Source: an uncultured Planctomycetaceae bacterium | GTDB taxonomy: Bacteria; Planctomycetota; Planctomycetia; Planctomycetales; Planctomycetaceae | NCBI GenBank assembly: GCA_903924405.1 | Contig: CAIYBH010000050.1 | Location: forward strand, 1-60,631 | Direction: 5' to 3' | Length of the DNA: 60,631 nucleotides | Shown: positions 29,497 through 39,146 of the stretch, one piece after another | Position numbering within the stretch: the stretch's first letter is position 1 | Layout of the letters: each line of letters starts with the position of its first letter | Translations under genes and position numbers: made by a program | Notes under the pieces: model-generated | What the model was told of the DNA's origin: nothing | The model's database searches: none | The model's input: the letters and a program-made list of their open reading frames with translations, nothing else

Positions 29497-30240
29497 TCAC
29501 AACATGCTGGTCAGCAGCAGTCTGAGCTTTCGAAGTTCCCGCAATCGTTCATCGCCTTCCAACGTTCGTGGTAACAGGTCAACGCTCAGTGTTCGCTGAA
29601 AGTTGTTCTGGCGGAGCATCGCGATGATTCGATTGTAGTCGACTTCTCCGAGGCCCGTGGGAACCTGAAGTTCGCTTTGCGAGGTATCGCGAAGGTGCAG
29701 ATGGAGCACATGAGGGAACACCACATCAAAGTCTACGCTGCCCGAGGGGCGACAGATGTAGTAACTGGGGTCGAGGGTAATTCCAAGGCCTCGTGCCGCC
29801 TGGCAGAGTTCGACGGCCGTATGCGGGTCTTCAGCCAGCGTTCCACTGCGGGTCAGCATTGACAACCGGATTCCCGCTTTGTGACAGATCGCGTTGCGTT
29901 CTCGTAGACGATCCACTTCTGTATTGAAAGGGGTACCACGGGGGGAGGATTCAATGGTGATCTGTGCAACTTTAAGCAGGCGCGCGAACCGGACAATGCC
30001 CTCGAACACAGGTAGATCTGTCTCGCTCTCAAGAAATACCGCGGTCGCGGACAGTCGGCTGGCGTCCTTCATCTGCAGAATGTGGCCCTCGGGATCTGCT
30101 GCCACGCGGGAAGGCTTCAGCTGATCAGTGGATTCGTTGAGGCAAATCTCGACTTTATCGAAGCCCATTTCCTGAATCTGCAGGCAGGCAGCCGGGAACG
30201 CCAAATCCCAGAGACTTCGCGTTGAGGCGGCTAGGTGCAC
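29497..30240 (-). CDS. Sugar phosphate isomerase/epimerase-like TIM-barrel protein
   Basis: A 247-residue protein of the xylose isomerase-like (AP_endonuc_2) family. The start VHLAASTRSLWDLAF fits beta strand 1; IQEMGFDKVEICL, ITIESSPRGTPF, GITLDPSYYICRPSGS and VLHLHLRDTSQ are the metal-binding strands with Glu, Asp and His residues. The motif GLGEVDYNRIIAMLRQ is a family hallmark. GTG 30240 is preferred because GGAGG lies 6 nt upstream, although the frame is open further. The substrate is unknown; no sugar catabolic genes are adjacent. Confidence 0.8.
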   Translation of the reverse strand: MHLAASTRSLWDLAFPAACLQIQEMGFDKVEICLNESTDQLKPSRVAADPEGHILQMKDASRLSATAVFLESETDLPVFEGIVRFARLLKVAQITIESSPRGTPFNTEVDRLRERNAICHKAGIRLSMLTRSGTLAEDPHTAVELCQAARGLGITLDPSYYICRPSGSVDFDVVFPHVLHLHLRDTSQSELQVPTGLGEVDYNRIIAMLRQNNFQRTLSVDLLPRTLEGDERLRELRKLRLLLTSML

Positions 30241-30562
30241 GTTCAACCTCCATGATTGATCACAAACCCCTGCTGTGCAGCAACTTAGGCTGCAATCCAT
30301 GCGCAGGAGACTTCCTGAATTCACCAAGTCGGAATGTATTCGCACTTGCCTGGTTTCGCAAGACCTTCTGTCTTTCCCCGAATTCTGCAATCCGAATTGC
30401 AGGGAATTTGCACGATTCACGGATTGTTCTGCCGATAACGGATAGCATCAGAGTTCCGTTGAGGCCGATTGTTCGTGTGCGCCGAAGCTGGGAACTCGAC
30501 CATAACCTTCTTGCGATTTGACGCGGGTTGTGGATTCCGGGGGGATCATAGGAGTCGGTTTC

Positions 30563-30946
30563 ATGAATCGGATTGGTGTTGCACTATTGCTTTCGGGGGC
30601 GATCGGTCTGGTGGCTTCCGGTTGTGCATCGACGGGGCCGGAGTTTCGTGGACAAAGTCCGGGCGGCTGGTCATCCGGACCAGCTATGGTGCACGGGTGT
30701 CCCAGTTGTCAGTCGGCTGCCGGGCCCGGCGGTCAGATGATCCACTCTCCTGAATGTCAGCATGCCGGGCACGGTGCAGCCTGTCGTAACGGGAATTGCA
30801 ACCTGCCATTTATGCCAGTGCATCGCAGCTTTCATACCTATTCAGCGCCGGAGGGACTGATGTATCCTCCTCAGAATCAGCCTCCCGGGTTGTATCAGTA
30901 TCCGTACTATACCCTGTGGGGGCCGACCGACTTCTTCATGAAGTAA
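30563..30946 (+). CDS. Small Cys/His-rich lipoprotein
   Basis: A 127-residue secreted protein: signal peptide and lipobox LVASGC with lipidated C21, then a Gly/Ser/Pro-rich segment with a Cys/His cluster (HGCPSCQ, PECQHAGHGAACRNGNC) and a Tyr/Pro-rich end (YPPQNQPPGLYQYPYYTLWG). TAGGAG lies 7 nt upstream of ATG 30563. The cluster could bind a metal or form disulfides outside the cytoplasm. No family was recognised; Tyr/Pro tails of this type recur in planctomycete lipoproteins. Confidence 0.72.
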   Translation: MNRIGVALLLSGAIGLVASGCASTGPEFRGQSPGGWSSGPAMVHGCPSCQSAAGPGGQMIHSPECQHAGHGAACRNGNCNLPFMPVHRSFHTYSAPEGLMYPPQNQPPGLYQYPYYTLWGPTDFFMK

Positions 30947-31222
30947 CAGCGGATCATTTCAGAATCAGAGACCCCGTTGGGGGGAGAACGCCACGACTCA
31001 CGATCTTTCGGGGTTTGGCCTCAGTGTCTCCCGGTCTGTTTCTGTCGATTCGAGAAGTTTCTGCGGCAGGCCGCTCGGTTATCGAGTCGGCCTTGCTGTG
31101 TTTAAGTCTGTTGGCAGTCCGAGGCGGAGATGATTTCAGCTGATGACGTCTGATCGGCAGCTGCAGGGTTGGCCGTTACATTGCGCGGATCCTCTTCGTA
31201 ATTCCTTCGGGCTCATTGGGTA

Positions 31223-33706
31223 ATGAAACGGAGTTGTGCGTACACAATGATTCGTCGCATTTACCAATTCCGTGTGCAGGGGTGGAAACCGTGTTTTGCG
31301 GTCCGGGCTGGACTGGTGAGTGTGCTGCTGGTGTGTGCGGCAATATGTTCAGCAGACGCCGCTTTTGACGAGGCGCCGAAAGGGGAGATCCGAATACTCC
31401 CCGTGGAGCGAGAGAAACCACAGGCAGCAACGGTTCGTCTGAGTAATGGCCTGATTCTGAGCGGCATGTGTTCCTCTGCAACAACCCTCGCTCCAGTGCC
31501 ATCAAGTCGCCGCGTTGTGGACAAGGTCGATCAGAAGTTGTCGATGCAGTTGATCCACCAGGGCTCGCGTGAAGTCTATGTACCATCGCGGCGTGCCGAG
31601 GAGCCGGTGCTGGATGTGAATGCCTGGCCTTCGCTTTCATTCCGCATTCCGCAGAAGCGGCAGCGACGTGAGAATCGACCTCCGATTTTACCTTTGCTCG
31701 GTCCTTTCGATGAGTCTGGGATCTGTACGGCTACTGTTCTTCGTCCGGGTGGCGAATCTGAGACGTTGAAATCTGGTGTTGTCAGTATCAATGAGTTGTA
31801 TGCTGAAGTGCAGAGCCTGACGCACGACTGGGAGTTTCCTGTATCCCTTGAAGCGATTCCACGAGAGAAGCTGGTATCACTTCTGACTCACGTGGAGGAC
31901 TACGGAACAAACTCCACTCGTCGTCTGGAGATTATTCGGATGCTGATTCGGGCAAATCGACTCCCGGAGGCAGCCCAGATGCTCCAGATGCTGACTCAGG
32001 ATTTTCCCGAACTGGAAGCGATACGAGATCAGCAACTGCAGGTTGTCAGGGAGCAGACTGCCGCGGAGATTACGCTGGCTCTGGAACGACGCCGCGATGC
32101 AGGTCAGCATCGACTGGCATCCAACGGGGCCCGACTTTACCCAGGCAACAATCTGACACCTGAAACGCTGGTCAGGGTGGAACGACTCGTTCGTGATTAC
32201 GATGCCTTGAACCAGCGAATGGATCGAATACGTCATTCACTTGCTGCTCTGGCTGCGGACTTGCCCGATGAGCTTCAGCGGAAAGATGTCCAGCAGTGTG
32301 TGCAGATCGCCCTTGCCGGACTTGATGAAGATTCGGTCACGCGCTTCTCCGCCTTTGAATTGATGCTGGAAGCACCGGCGATAGAGCGTCCGGTCGTCGA
32401 CGAACAAATTGCGACCGCTCTTTCCGGGTGGTTGCTGGGCCCCGAAAACACACTATCCAGCCTGCTCGATGTGCTGTTTCTGTTTGAGACAAGGGAAAAC
32501 GTGCTCGAATATCTCGTGACTGAGCTGGATGAAGTCACGGCACGGGAGCAACTGGCAGTATCGATTTCAAAGACGGAGGGAGTCAGTGCCGAACGTCTGG
32601 CTGCGCTGATCCGACATTTGCCAGCGGCGAGTCCTCTGCCGACGGAAACTAATACATCCGGGGCTTCTGCCATTTTTCGCGTGAAAGCATCCGGCGAATC
32701 TGCCGGTGCAGTTGGGCTGTTGCCCCCGGAATATCGACAATCGCGTTCATGGCCAGTCGTCATTGCCTTTTCCGGGCAGCAGGGCGAGCCCGATATATGG
32801 CTTCGATGGTGGGCAACGCAGGCCGAGAGCCATGGATACATCGTCGTGATTCCTCAGTTTCTCGCGGAGGATACAACGGCGACGCAGGGCTATGCGGCCT
32901 CAGCGCAGCAGCACAGGCAGTTTCTCCAACTGCTGCGGACTCTGAAGCTTGGCTTGAAAGTGGATGACGATCACATTTTTGTTGCCGGACACGGGGTTGG
33001 CGCGGAAATGGCGATCGACATGATGACCTCACATCCGCATGAATTTGCCGGCGTTGCAGCATTGAGTACAACCGGACGAAGACATTTTCAATGGACGGCA
33101 ACAAACGCAATCGAGAAGCCCTGGTATGTGGTCATGGGAGATGCCCATCCGTTGTGGTTCGACAGAATGGGACTGCTGACGGCAAAGTTGTTTCGCCGAG
33201 GTGAAGAGATCAAATCGTGGTTTGATGTCATGTTTGTAAAGTATCCGGATCGCGGGGCAGAGAGTTTCCCTGAGGAGGCAGATGATATTTTTCAGTGGAT
33301 GGCCCGGTATGAACGCCGTAAATTCCACGAACACATTCATGCGCGACTCTTGAGGTCAACAGATCTTCACTGGGGCTGGATTCAGCTGGATTCTCTGCCA
33401 TCACAATTTGCCGCCCTTGATCCGCCAACGACTCCGGATCAGGACGCCTTTCGGCCTGCGACGCTGAATGCAAGGCTGGGAGATCGCAACGTCATCGTAG
33501 TCGAATCGGCACCGGCGGACTTTTCCATTCTGCTGGCCCCGGATCTGCCGGGCATCGATTTCAGTAAACCCATTCGGATCGTCAAAGGGCGAATTGACCG
33601 GCGTATCGACTATCAGCCGTCCGTAATTGATATGCTCGAACAGTTGTACACAACTGGTGACCGCAGCAGACTTTGCTACATGCGAGTGGACCAGGAGGAC
33701 CTTTGA
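31223..33706 (+). CDS. Secreted protein with degenerate alpha/beta-hydrolase domain
   Basis: An 827-residue protein with an N-terminal signal/anchor (about residues 24-46). The middle is helical and featureless to my reading, with possible TPR-like helices about residues 220-290. Residues about 490-700 resemble an esterase/phospholipase fold: LPPEYRQSRSWPVVIAF, then HGYIVVIPQF and the nucleophile elbow FVAGHGVGAEMA. The usual GxSxG serine is replaced by Gly at 591, so ordinary serine hydrolase activity is unlikely unless another residue substitutes. ATG 31247 is an alternative start. The function is unknown; the domain may bind rather than cleave. Confidence 0.7.
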   Translation: MKRSCAYTMIRRIYQFRVQGWKPCFAVRAGLVSVLLVCAAICSADAAFDEAPKGEIRILPVEREKPQAATVRLSNGLILSGMCSSATTLAPVPSSRRVVDKVDQKLSMQLIHQGSREVYVPSRRAEEPVLDVNAWPSLSFRIPQKRQRRENRPPILPLLGPFDESGICTATVLRPGGESETLKSGVVSINELYAEVQSLTHDWEFPVSLEAIPREKLVSLLTHVEDYGTNSTRRLEIIRMLIRANRLPEAAQMLQMLTQDFPELEAIRDQQLQVVREQTAAEITLALERRRDAGQHRLASNGARLYPGNNLTPETLVRVERLVRDYDALNQRMDRIRHSLAALAADLPDELQRKDVQQCVQIALAGLDEDSVTRFSAFELMLEAPAIERPVVDEQIATALSGWLLGPENTLSSLLDVLFLFETRENVLEYLVTELDEVTAREQLAVSISKTEGVSAERLAALIRHLPAASPLPTETNTSGASAIFRVKASGESAGAVGLLPPEYRQSRSWPVVIAFSGQQGEPDIWLRWWATQAESHGYIVVIPQFLAEDTTATQGYAASAQQHRQFLQLLRTLKLGLKVDDDHIFVAGHGVGAEMAIDMMTSHPHEFAGVAALSTTGRRHFQWTATNAIEKPWYVVMGDAHPLWFDRMGLLTAKLFRRGEEIKSWFDVMFVKYPDRGAESFPEEADDIFQWMARYERRKFHEHIHARLLRSTDLHWGWIQLDSLPSQFAALDPPTTPDQDAFRPATLNARLGDRNVIVVESAPADFSILLAPDLPGIDFSKPIRIVKGRIDRRIDYQPSVIDMLEQLYTTGDRSRLCYMRVDQEDL

Positions 33707-34318
33707 GGAACACCTGCTGTTTCAGTGGTCACACAACGCTTTTGACGAAGGAATGGGGAAAAAACTGGACACAGCGATCTGCTGGTCGGTGTTGCTGCGT
33801 TGTGAAACGGTGAGGATTTGATTAAGAGTTGTGCAGTGCTGACTGCCATGTGGCACGGTTGTTGCTGACCTCTGAGAACAGATGGCGGTTCTGTCTGGCA
33901 AACCTCCTGTTTCTGTCGATTTCACAACAGCGTTGATACGGATGTGCCCATGGAACTGGAAATGTGCCTCTAAAATGGGCAGGGTCCAATGCGGTTGATG
34001 TCGACGTGGAGGCGGCCGTTGTTTGGGGAATGGACACGGACAGGGAACTGTTGAGCCGTTTTGAACTTTTCTGGCGAGTACACAACATTTTGACTTCGTG
34101 TCATCTCTGATTCTGCGATTTTTCGTGTTGTGCTTGTAAATCAGCTTCGCTGATCTGTTGACTGCATAAAGAGTCGGCGTTGAAAACCTCCAAAGGCAGT
34201 TACCCGGGTTGTCATGATTGCCGGTGGTCGGTGGCTGGGAAAGATTTAATTCAGTAGTGCGGGTATCTTCGATAAGGCTGGCGTCGATTCTGTTTTTTCG
34301 TTGGAAGGGCATTTCTGC
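33707..34318. other. Relatively AT-rich intergenic stretch
   Basis: About 610 bases without a supported gene. A 15-nt hairpin (atcagc-ttc-gctgat, 34140-34154) is present and TTGACT follows at 34158, a possible -35 element for the ATP-grasp gene, but no good -10 was found. Confidence 0.4.
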
Positions 34319-35788
34319 GTGGCGGCACTACCTCCTACCTATGATGAATTGCTGACGCCCGAAGGAACGCCGCGACATTCAGCGCTTTCGGAAAGCCTGG
34401 CATCACTGACGTCTGATGTACTGGCGGAACGCCAGAAACTGGCAGACGAAGAGTTGCTTGAGAAGGGTATCACGTTTGCTGTCTACGGGCACAATGACGG
34501 GACCGAGAAGATCTGGCCGTTTGATGTCGTACCTCGCCCGATTCCGTGGGACGAGTGGATCACCATTGAGGCTGGGCTTAAGCAGCGAATTCGCGCTCTG
34601 AATCTTTTTCTGGACGACGTGTATGGGAAGGGGCAGATCCTTCTCGACGGAGTGGTTCCTGAAAGTCTTGTGAAGTCTGCAAAGACATTTCGGCCTGAAT
34701 GCATAGGCTTCCGCCCTCCTGGAGGCGTCTGGACGCACGTTGTGGGAACCGACCTTGTGCGGCACCACGACGGTACGATTTATGTGCTTGAAGACAACCT
34801 GCGGTGTCCATCGGGAGTCAGCTATGTGCTGGAAAATCGGGAGATCATGAAGCGGGTCCTTCCCGAGATGTTTTATGGTTCGATTATCGCCCCCGTGGAT
34901 GAATATCCGGAGCGCTTGCTGGAGACACTGCTCAAGACGGCTCCATCGGGAACTTCGCGACCGACGGCAGTCGTACTGACTCCGGGAATCTACAACTCTG
35001 CTTACTTTGAGCACTCCTTTCTGGCGCAACAGATGGGGATTGAGTTGGTGACTGGTCCGGATTTATTTGTTGATGACCGTGATGTCGTCTGGATGAAGAC
35101 AACACAGGGACCACAACGGGTGGATGTGATTTATCGGCGAATTGATGACGACTTTCTTGACCCTGAGGTATTTCGGGCAGACAGCATGCTGGGCGTTGCG
35201 GGCCTGATGCGCGCCTCAAGGGCCGGCAACGTGACTCTGGCAAATGCTCCGGGAACAGGCGTGGCGGATGACAAGGCCGTGTATCGTTATGTGCCTGAGA
35301 TTATTCGATATTACCTCGGAGAAGACGCAATCCTCAGCAATGTGCCGACCTATGTCTGCTCTGATCCTGTGCAGTGCGACTACGTTCTGGGGCATCTGCA
35401 TGAACTGGTTGTCAAGCCGACGAATGAATCCGGGGGGTATGGGATTCTTATGGGGCCAGTGGCGTCCCGTGAGGAGCGAGAGCGTTGTGCGGAGTCGATT
35501 CGGCGCGACCCCAGAAACTACATTGCTCAGCCGATGCTGACTCTTTCCACTGTTCCCACGGTGATTAACGGGAAACTGGCGCCGCGGCATGTTGACCTTC
35601 GTCCATTTATTCTCTTTGGCGACCCGACTTATGTGCTTCCGGGAGGCCTGACACGCGTGGCGCTTCGGGAGGGATCGATGATTGTCAACTCTTCGCAGGG
35701 TGGTGGTAGTAAGGATACATGGGTCCTGTTGAGCGAAACACCGTTTGCTCGGCTTTATGAGCAGGAGCAGTCACATCGGTCTGTCTGA
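34319..35788 (+). CDS. Circularly permuted ATP-grasp protein (DUF404/DUF407 type)
   Basis: A 489-residue protein of the circularly permuted ATP-grasp type 2 family. Recognisable segments are [19 protein letters not shown] near the N terminus, [41 protein letters not shown] and [17 protein letters not shown], the last being an ATP-grasp nucleotide-binding segment. GTG 34319 is chosen because GGAAGGG lies 9 nt upstream. It is followed after about 47 nt by an alpha-E protein, the standard partner, and such pairs are predicted to make or modify a small peptide. The product is unknown. Confidence 0.9.
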   Translation: MAALPPTYDELLTPEGTPRHSALSESLASLTSDVLAERQKLADEELLEKGITFAVYGHNDGTEKIWPFDVVPRPIPWDEWITIEAGLKQRIRALNLFLDDVYGKGQILLDGVVPESLVKSAKTFRPECIGFRPPGGVWTHVVGTDLVRHHDGTIYVLEDNLRCPSGVSYVLENREIMKRVLPEMFYGSIIAPVDEYPERLLETLLKTAPSGTSRPTAVVLTPGIYNSAYFEHSFLAQQMGIELVTGPDLFVDDRDVVWMKTTQGPQRVDVIYRRIDDDFLDPEVFRADSMLGVAGLMRASRAGNVTLANAPGTGVADDKAVYRYVPEIIRYYLGEDAILSNVPTYVCSDPVQCDYVLGHLHELVVKPTNESGGYGILMGPVASREERERCAESIRRDPRNYIAQPMLTLSTVPTVINGKLAPRHVDLRPFILFGDPTYVLPGGLTRVALREGSMIVNSSQGGGSKDTWVLLSETPFARLYEQEQSHRSV

Positions 35789-35835
35789 CCAGCCTGAGGT
35801 GCACTTTTTTGTCCATTCTTCTGACACAGTGGTGA

Positions 35836-36807
35836 ATGCAAATGCTCTGTCGTGTCGCTGACTCCCTGTTCTGGATGAGCCGCTACCTGGAACGGGCTGA
35901 AAACCAGGCTCGGTTTATTGATGTCACGTCCAGCATTGCGCTGGGGTACCGCGGCAGTGAACAGGTCCTTTGGTCATCGCTGTTGCATGCCGGTGGAGAT
36001 GTGGAGCATTTTCTTCAGCGTTACGCAGCACCGACTCGCGAGAATGTCATTAACTATCTGCTTTTTGATCGGAGAAATCTGAACTCAGTCGCCAGTTGTC
36101 TTGCTGCTGCACGCGAGAATGCCCGATCCGTTCGTGAGATTCTGACGACGCCTATGTGGGAAGCTGTGAATCGATTCTACCTTCGAGTTCGATCTGCGGC
36201 GACACAACCGGAACTGGTTCTGAAGCATCCTCATCCGTTCCTTGATCAGATCAAGCGGTCTGCGCATCAGGTTCTGGGCGCGACGGAGGCAACGTGGTCA
36301 CATGGAGAGGCGTGGCATTTTTCGTCACTTGGGTATCAATTGGAACGGGCAGATAAGACATCCCGTATTCTCGACGTTCGTTACTTCATTCTTTTGCCTT
36401 TGTCCGGTTCGACAGGTACACAGCTCGATGTGGTGCAGTGGGCAGCGCTGCTGGAATCCACGGGTGCGTTACAGATGTATCGAAGAACGTTTGGTCGAAT
36501 TCAGCCTGTCAACGTCGTGGATTTTCTGTTGCGGAGTAACGTGTTTCCAAGATCGCTGGCTTTTTGCATACAGCAGGTCCAGCGAAGTCTTGGCGAGATC
36601 TCTCATTCGTCGGAGGAGTGCGTGTCTACTGACGCTGAAATACTGACAACAGAGGTGCGCGACGAACTCTGCCGACTGACGGCAGCGGAGATTCTTGAGA
36701 GTGGACTGCATCAGTTTGTGGACCGATTCCAGACTCGCCTGAATTCAATCGGGCAGGCCGTCTCTGAGCGATTCTTTGAACTCTCGACTCCCGTAAACAC
36801 GCAATGA
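35836..36807 (+). CDS. Alpha-E domain protein (DUF403)
   Basis: A 323-residue all-helical protein. The opening MLCRVADSLFWMSRYLERAENQARFID is the alpha-E signature. It also has the conserved SLGYQLERADKTSRILDVRYF segment near the middle. Proteins of this family are encoded next to circularly permuted ATP-grasp and transglutaminase genes, and the ATP-grasp partner precedes it directly. A transglutaminase normally found immediately next is missing here; the nearest one in the window is the TgpA-like protein encoded about 6 kb upstream. The biochemical role is unknown. Confidence 0.92.
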   Translation: MQMLCRVADSLFWMSRYLERAENQARFIDVTSSIALGYRGSEQVLWSSLLHAGGDVEHFLQRYAAPTRENVINYLLFDRRNLNSVASCLAAARENARSVREILTTPMWEAVNRFYLRVRSAATQPELVLKHPHPFLDQIKRSAHQVLGATEATWSHGEAWHFSSLGYQLERADKTSRILDVRYFILLPLSGSTGTQLDVVQWAALLESTGALQMYRRTFGRIQPVNVVDFLLRSNVFPRSLAFCIQQVQRSLGEISHSSEECVSTDAEILTTEVRDELCRLTAAEILESGLHQFVDRFQTRLNSIGQAVSERFFELSTPVNTQ

Positions 36808-37131
36808 ATTCTACGGGTGGTGTACGGGGCACGGAATTGAGCGTGTGCGTCGGGGCGGGCTGTATCCTGTTGGTCCTGAACCACAAGTTCGAGGAGCATC
36901 GTCCCGGGCGGGAGTTGGTTAGAGGTTGTGCTTCTTCGTACAGCGAGTAACCTGAGATTCAGGGGCAAGGTGCTGGTGCTGTGTCGTGGGTGAACACCGA
37001 AGCAGCGGAGCCCCGGCGGATGACAAGCGTGGCGGCAACCTATGGTCATTGCCGTAGCCAGGTTGGGGCGGACCGTGCTTTGGCTTAGCCCTGAGCCGCC
37101 AGCGGAGGCTGATCTCGGAGCCGGTGCGAGT
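36808..37131. other. Intergenic stretch with REP-like palindrome downstream of the transposase
   Basis: No gene is supported. At 37094-37110 there is an imperfect palindrome (agccgcc-agc-ggaggct, one mismatch) in a GC-rich segment. It lies just beyond the 3' end of the reverse-strand REP-associated transposase, a place where REP-like elements are often found. Confidence 0.35.
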
Positions 37132-38175
37132 CTATGATGCTGCGGGCTGCGTGTTCCTCTGCTGTCGAAGGCATTTATGGGCCCTGGTGTTGCGGAGAAG
37201 TCCAGCAGCGGATTTGAAGACTTTACGAAACCTTTGCACGTACCGCAGCCACGTGTCTTCTGAGCATTCGAGGAGTTCGAGGATCGATGCGGACTCTGCG
37301 GGGATTCTTCCAGCCTTGTCGCCCCGCATCTGGCGACCTGTCCACTCCAGTAGATCGAGATACTGAGTCAGGCTCATAGGAATGCACCCGCGATTTGACG
37401 CGCGGCGTGTTGTGATTTTCTCTGACGAGACATTGCCGGGTTTCAGTGAAAGTGGAGACAGCCAGCCCGCGCGAGCCCCGTGGGCCATGAGTTCTTCCTG
37501 ATGCGTCGGAGTGGTGGCCGACTGCGAGGCCACGAGATCGCTGATCCGCTCACGCACACTCGTGAATTCGCTGTCTGCCAGAGACGTCGCTGCTCCTGCG
37601 CGTATTGGATTCAGGTCGACATAAGCGAGGCAGGCGGTGATCGCAGTTTCATCCAAAAGGATTTGAGCGCGAAATCGTCCTTCCCAGAACCTGCCGGTGA
37701 CGTCGTCATCACGATTTCCACGTCGTGCGATGGGTTCAGCAAGGCAACGCATGAACCACGAAATGCTGGATAGTCGCTCTCGCTTTCGTTGAAGGCCTGT
37801 CGTGTCACAACACAAAGCGCTGACTTCGTCGGGTGTGATCTCAGCGGGAAGACGATTTTCCGTCCTTCGCAGGGGAAACAGTTGCCACCAGCGGCATACG
37901 ACATCACTGTCAGACCAGGCAAGGACAATATCCGGCCGGGTTCTGACGACCACGTGGAGGTGATTGCTGAGGACAGCGAAGCCCAGAATATCGAGACCAA
38001 AGATGCCCGCCAACTCCTCCAGTCGTTGTCGTATCCACCCTTTTCTGTGGGAGTAGTCTTTTCCGGTTGTCTTGTCGATGCCGCACAGGAATGTGCGACG
38101 CACGCAGCGATTTGTCAGGTGAAAAACCTGAATCTCACTTGCCGCACAAATACTGGAACGTTTGAGACGCGGCAT
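37132..38175 (-). mobile_element. IS200-like / REP-associated tyrosine transposase (TnpA_REP family)
   Basis: A 347-residue HUH transposase. The HUH pair is N-H72-L-H74-VVV and the catalytic tyrosine is Y185 in ACLAYVDLNPIRAG; GRFWEGRFRAQ is a characteristic segment of this family. Such domesticated Y1 transposases mobilise or maintain REP palindromes rather than a full IS. ATG 38175 is chosen from an AGGA site 6 nt upstream and the family-like N terminus, but the same frame stays open upstream to 39066 through the repeat tract, so a longer product of up to 644 residues cannot be excluded. No IS ends were recognised. Confidence 0.85.
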
Positions 38176-38503
38176 ACATGTCCTCGTGCATGTGGTGTTG
38201 TTTCTGAGGTGTGGAATATGTTGTATCCCACTAGTGTTGTGCTGTCGGAATACCGTGTCAAGCGCCTTTGTCTGAAAACGAACGAGCAGTCGCATCATGT
38301 TTCCGGGAAGACATGGAGAGTTTGAGTCATTTGGCGGCAGAAACCGGCACGTGGGTTCGTGTGATAGAGGCTTGCTGAAATCAGCGAGGCATCTTCGAGT
38401 CCCCACCGACCGACAACGTGCGTCTGCATTTTCGCTTAACCGTTGTACGCTAGCCCGCGGCCAACGAATATCAGGCAGGTGACCTCTTCCATCGGCCACT
38501 TGG

Positions 38504-38545
38504 GGAGCCACCCACCCTCTACCTCTTTCAGGAGCCATCCACCCT
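38504..38545. repeat. Pair of ggagccayccaccct repeats, inverted to the tract downstream
   Basis: Two 15-nt copies, ggagccacccaccct (38504-38518) and ggagccatccaccct (38531-38545, one difference). Their reverse complement recurs as ggtgggtggctcc-type sequence at 38780-38793 and 38858-38873, so the two sets could pair across about 300 nt. Confidence 0.75.
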
Positions 38546-38700
38546 GGGCGATCGGGAATTGGAGTCACACTGTGCAGGGGCGAGGGCGGAGCGTCCGACA
38601 GTCGATGGTTGCTGGATTGTCCAATCAAATCGCGAGTTTTCGTGCGTGTGAACGATACGTGATTTCTGACTTCGTCCCGGCCGTGGGCGTATGGTGTGCG

Positions 38701-38850
38701 GGGTGAATGTGGTGGTTGGCTCCAATTGTGGGCGATTGGGCCGGAGTGGGTGGCACCTCCTGGGCCGGCAGGGTGAATATGGTGGGTGGCTCCGATTGTC
38801 CCGGCTCCGATTGTCCCGGCTCCGATTGTGCCCGCACCTCTTGGGCCGGC
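38701..38850. repeat. Two diverged 70-80-bp direct repeat units with internal 15-bp tandem
   Basis: Unit A (38701-38770) and unit B (38771-38850) both open gggtgaat-tggtgg-tggctcc and close with cacctc-tgggccggc. Unit B contains three tandem copies of a 15-mer, tccgattgtcccggc, at 38791-38805 and 38806-38820, with a diverged third at 38821-38835. The repeats lie upstream of the reverse-strand transposase gene. Confidence 0.82.
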
Positions 38851-38851
38851 T

Positions 38852-38928
38852 GTTCGAGTGGGTGGGTGGCTCCTGTTGGGGGTTCGAGTGGGTGGGTGGC
38901 TCCTGTTGGGGGATGGCTCCTGTTGGGG
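38852..38928. repeat. Perfect 30-bp tandem repeat with two 17-bp related units
   Basis: Positions 38852-38881 and 38882-38911 are identical 30-mers containing gtgggtgggtggctcctgtt. A 17-nt partial copy (gatggctcctgttgggg) follows at 38912-38928 and the start of another at 38929. This looks like recent tandem duplication. Confidence 0.88.
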
Positions 38929-39034
38929 GATGGCTGTGAGAGAAACTGGATTTTTTTCTGTTCGTAAAGTCTTTCGCAAAATGGGTTTGTGTTTCCTTAG
39001 CTGATTGAATTCCGGACAGTGGCGGGAGGAGGAC

Positions 39035-39062
39035 TTGACGTGAAGAAGAACTCGATTAAAGT
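39035..39062 (+). promoter_or_regulatory. Sigma-70-type promoter of mraZ
   Basis: -35 TTGACG (39035-39040), 16-nt spacer, -10 TAAAGT (39057-39062). The predicted start of transcription is near 39070, immediately before the MraZ boxes. Confidence 0.5.
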
Positions 39063-39070
39063 GCACGCAG

Positions 39071-39106
39071 TGGTGGTTTGTGGGGAAAAGTGGGGGACAA
39101 TGTGGG
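39071..39106 (+). promoter_or_regulatory. MraZ autoregulatory operator (phased TGGG boxes)
   Basis: TGGGG occurs at 39081 and 39091, flanked by related TGGTGG at 39071 and TGTGGG at 39101, giving four G-rich boxes at 10-bp phase. In E. coli, MraZ binds TGGGN direct repeats separated by 5 nt between its promoter and ribosome-binding site; the same position and period are seen here. Confidence 0.62.
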
Positions 39107-39146
39107 TTCCTTGAGGTTTCCCAGCTATCACTTTTGAGTGTTTTCG

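Noticed and set aside
33722..34312. A 196-codon reverse frame between the hydrolase-like and ATP-grasp genes.
   Set aside because: No convincing start signal, His/Thr/Pro-rich low-quality translation and no family resemblance.
38701..38935. A CRISPR-like array upstream of the transposase.
   Set aside because: The repeats are directly tandem without unique spacers, of several unit lengths, and lie next to an HUH transposase; no cas gene is present.
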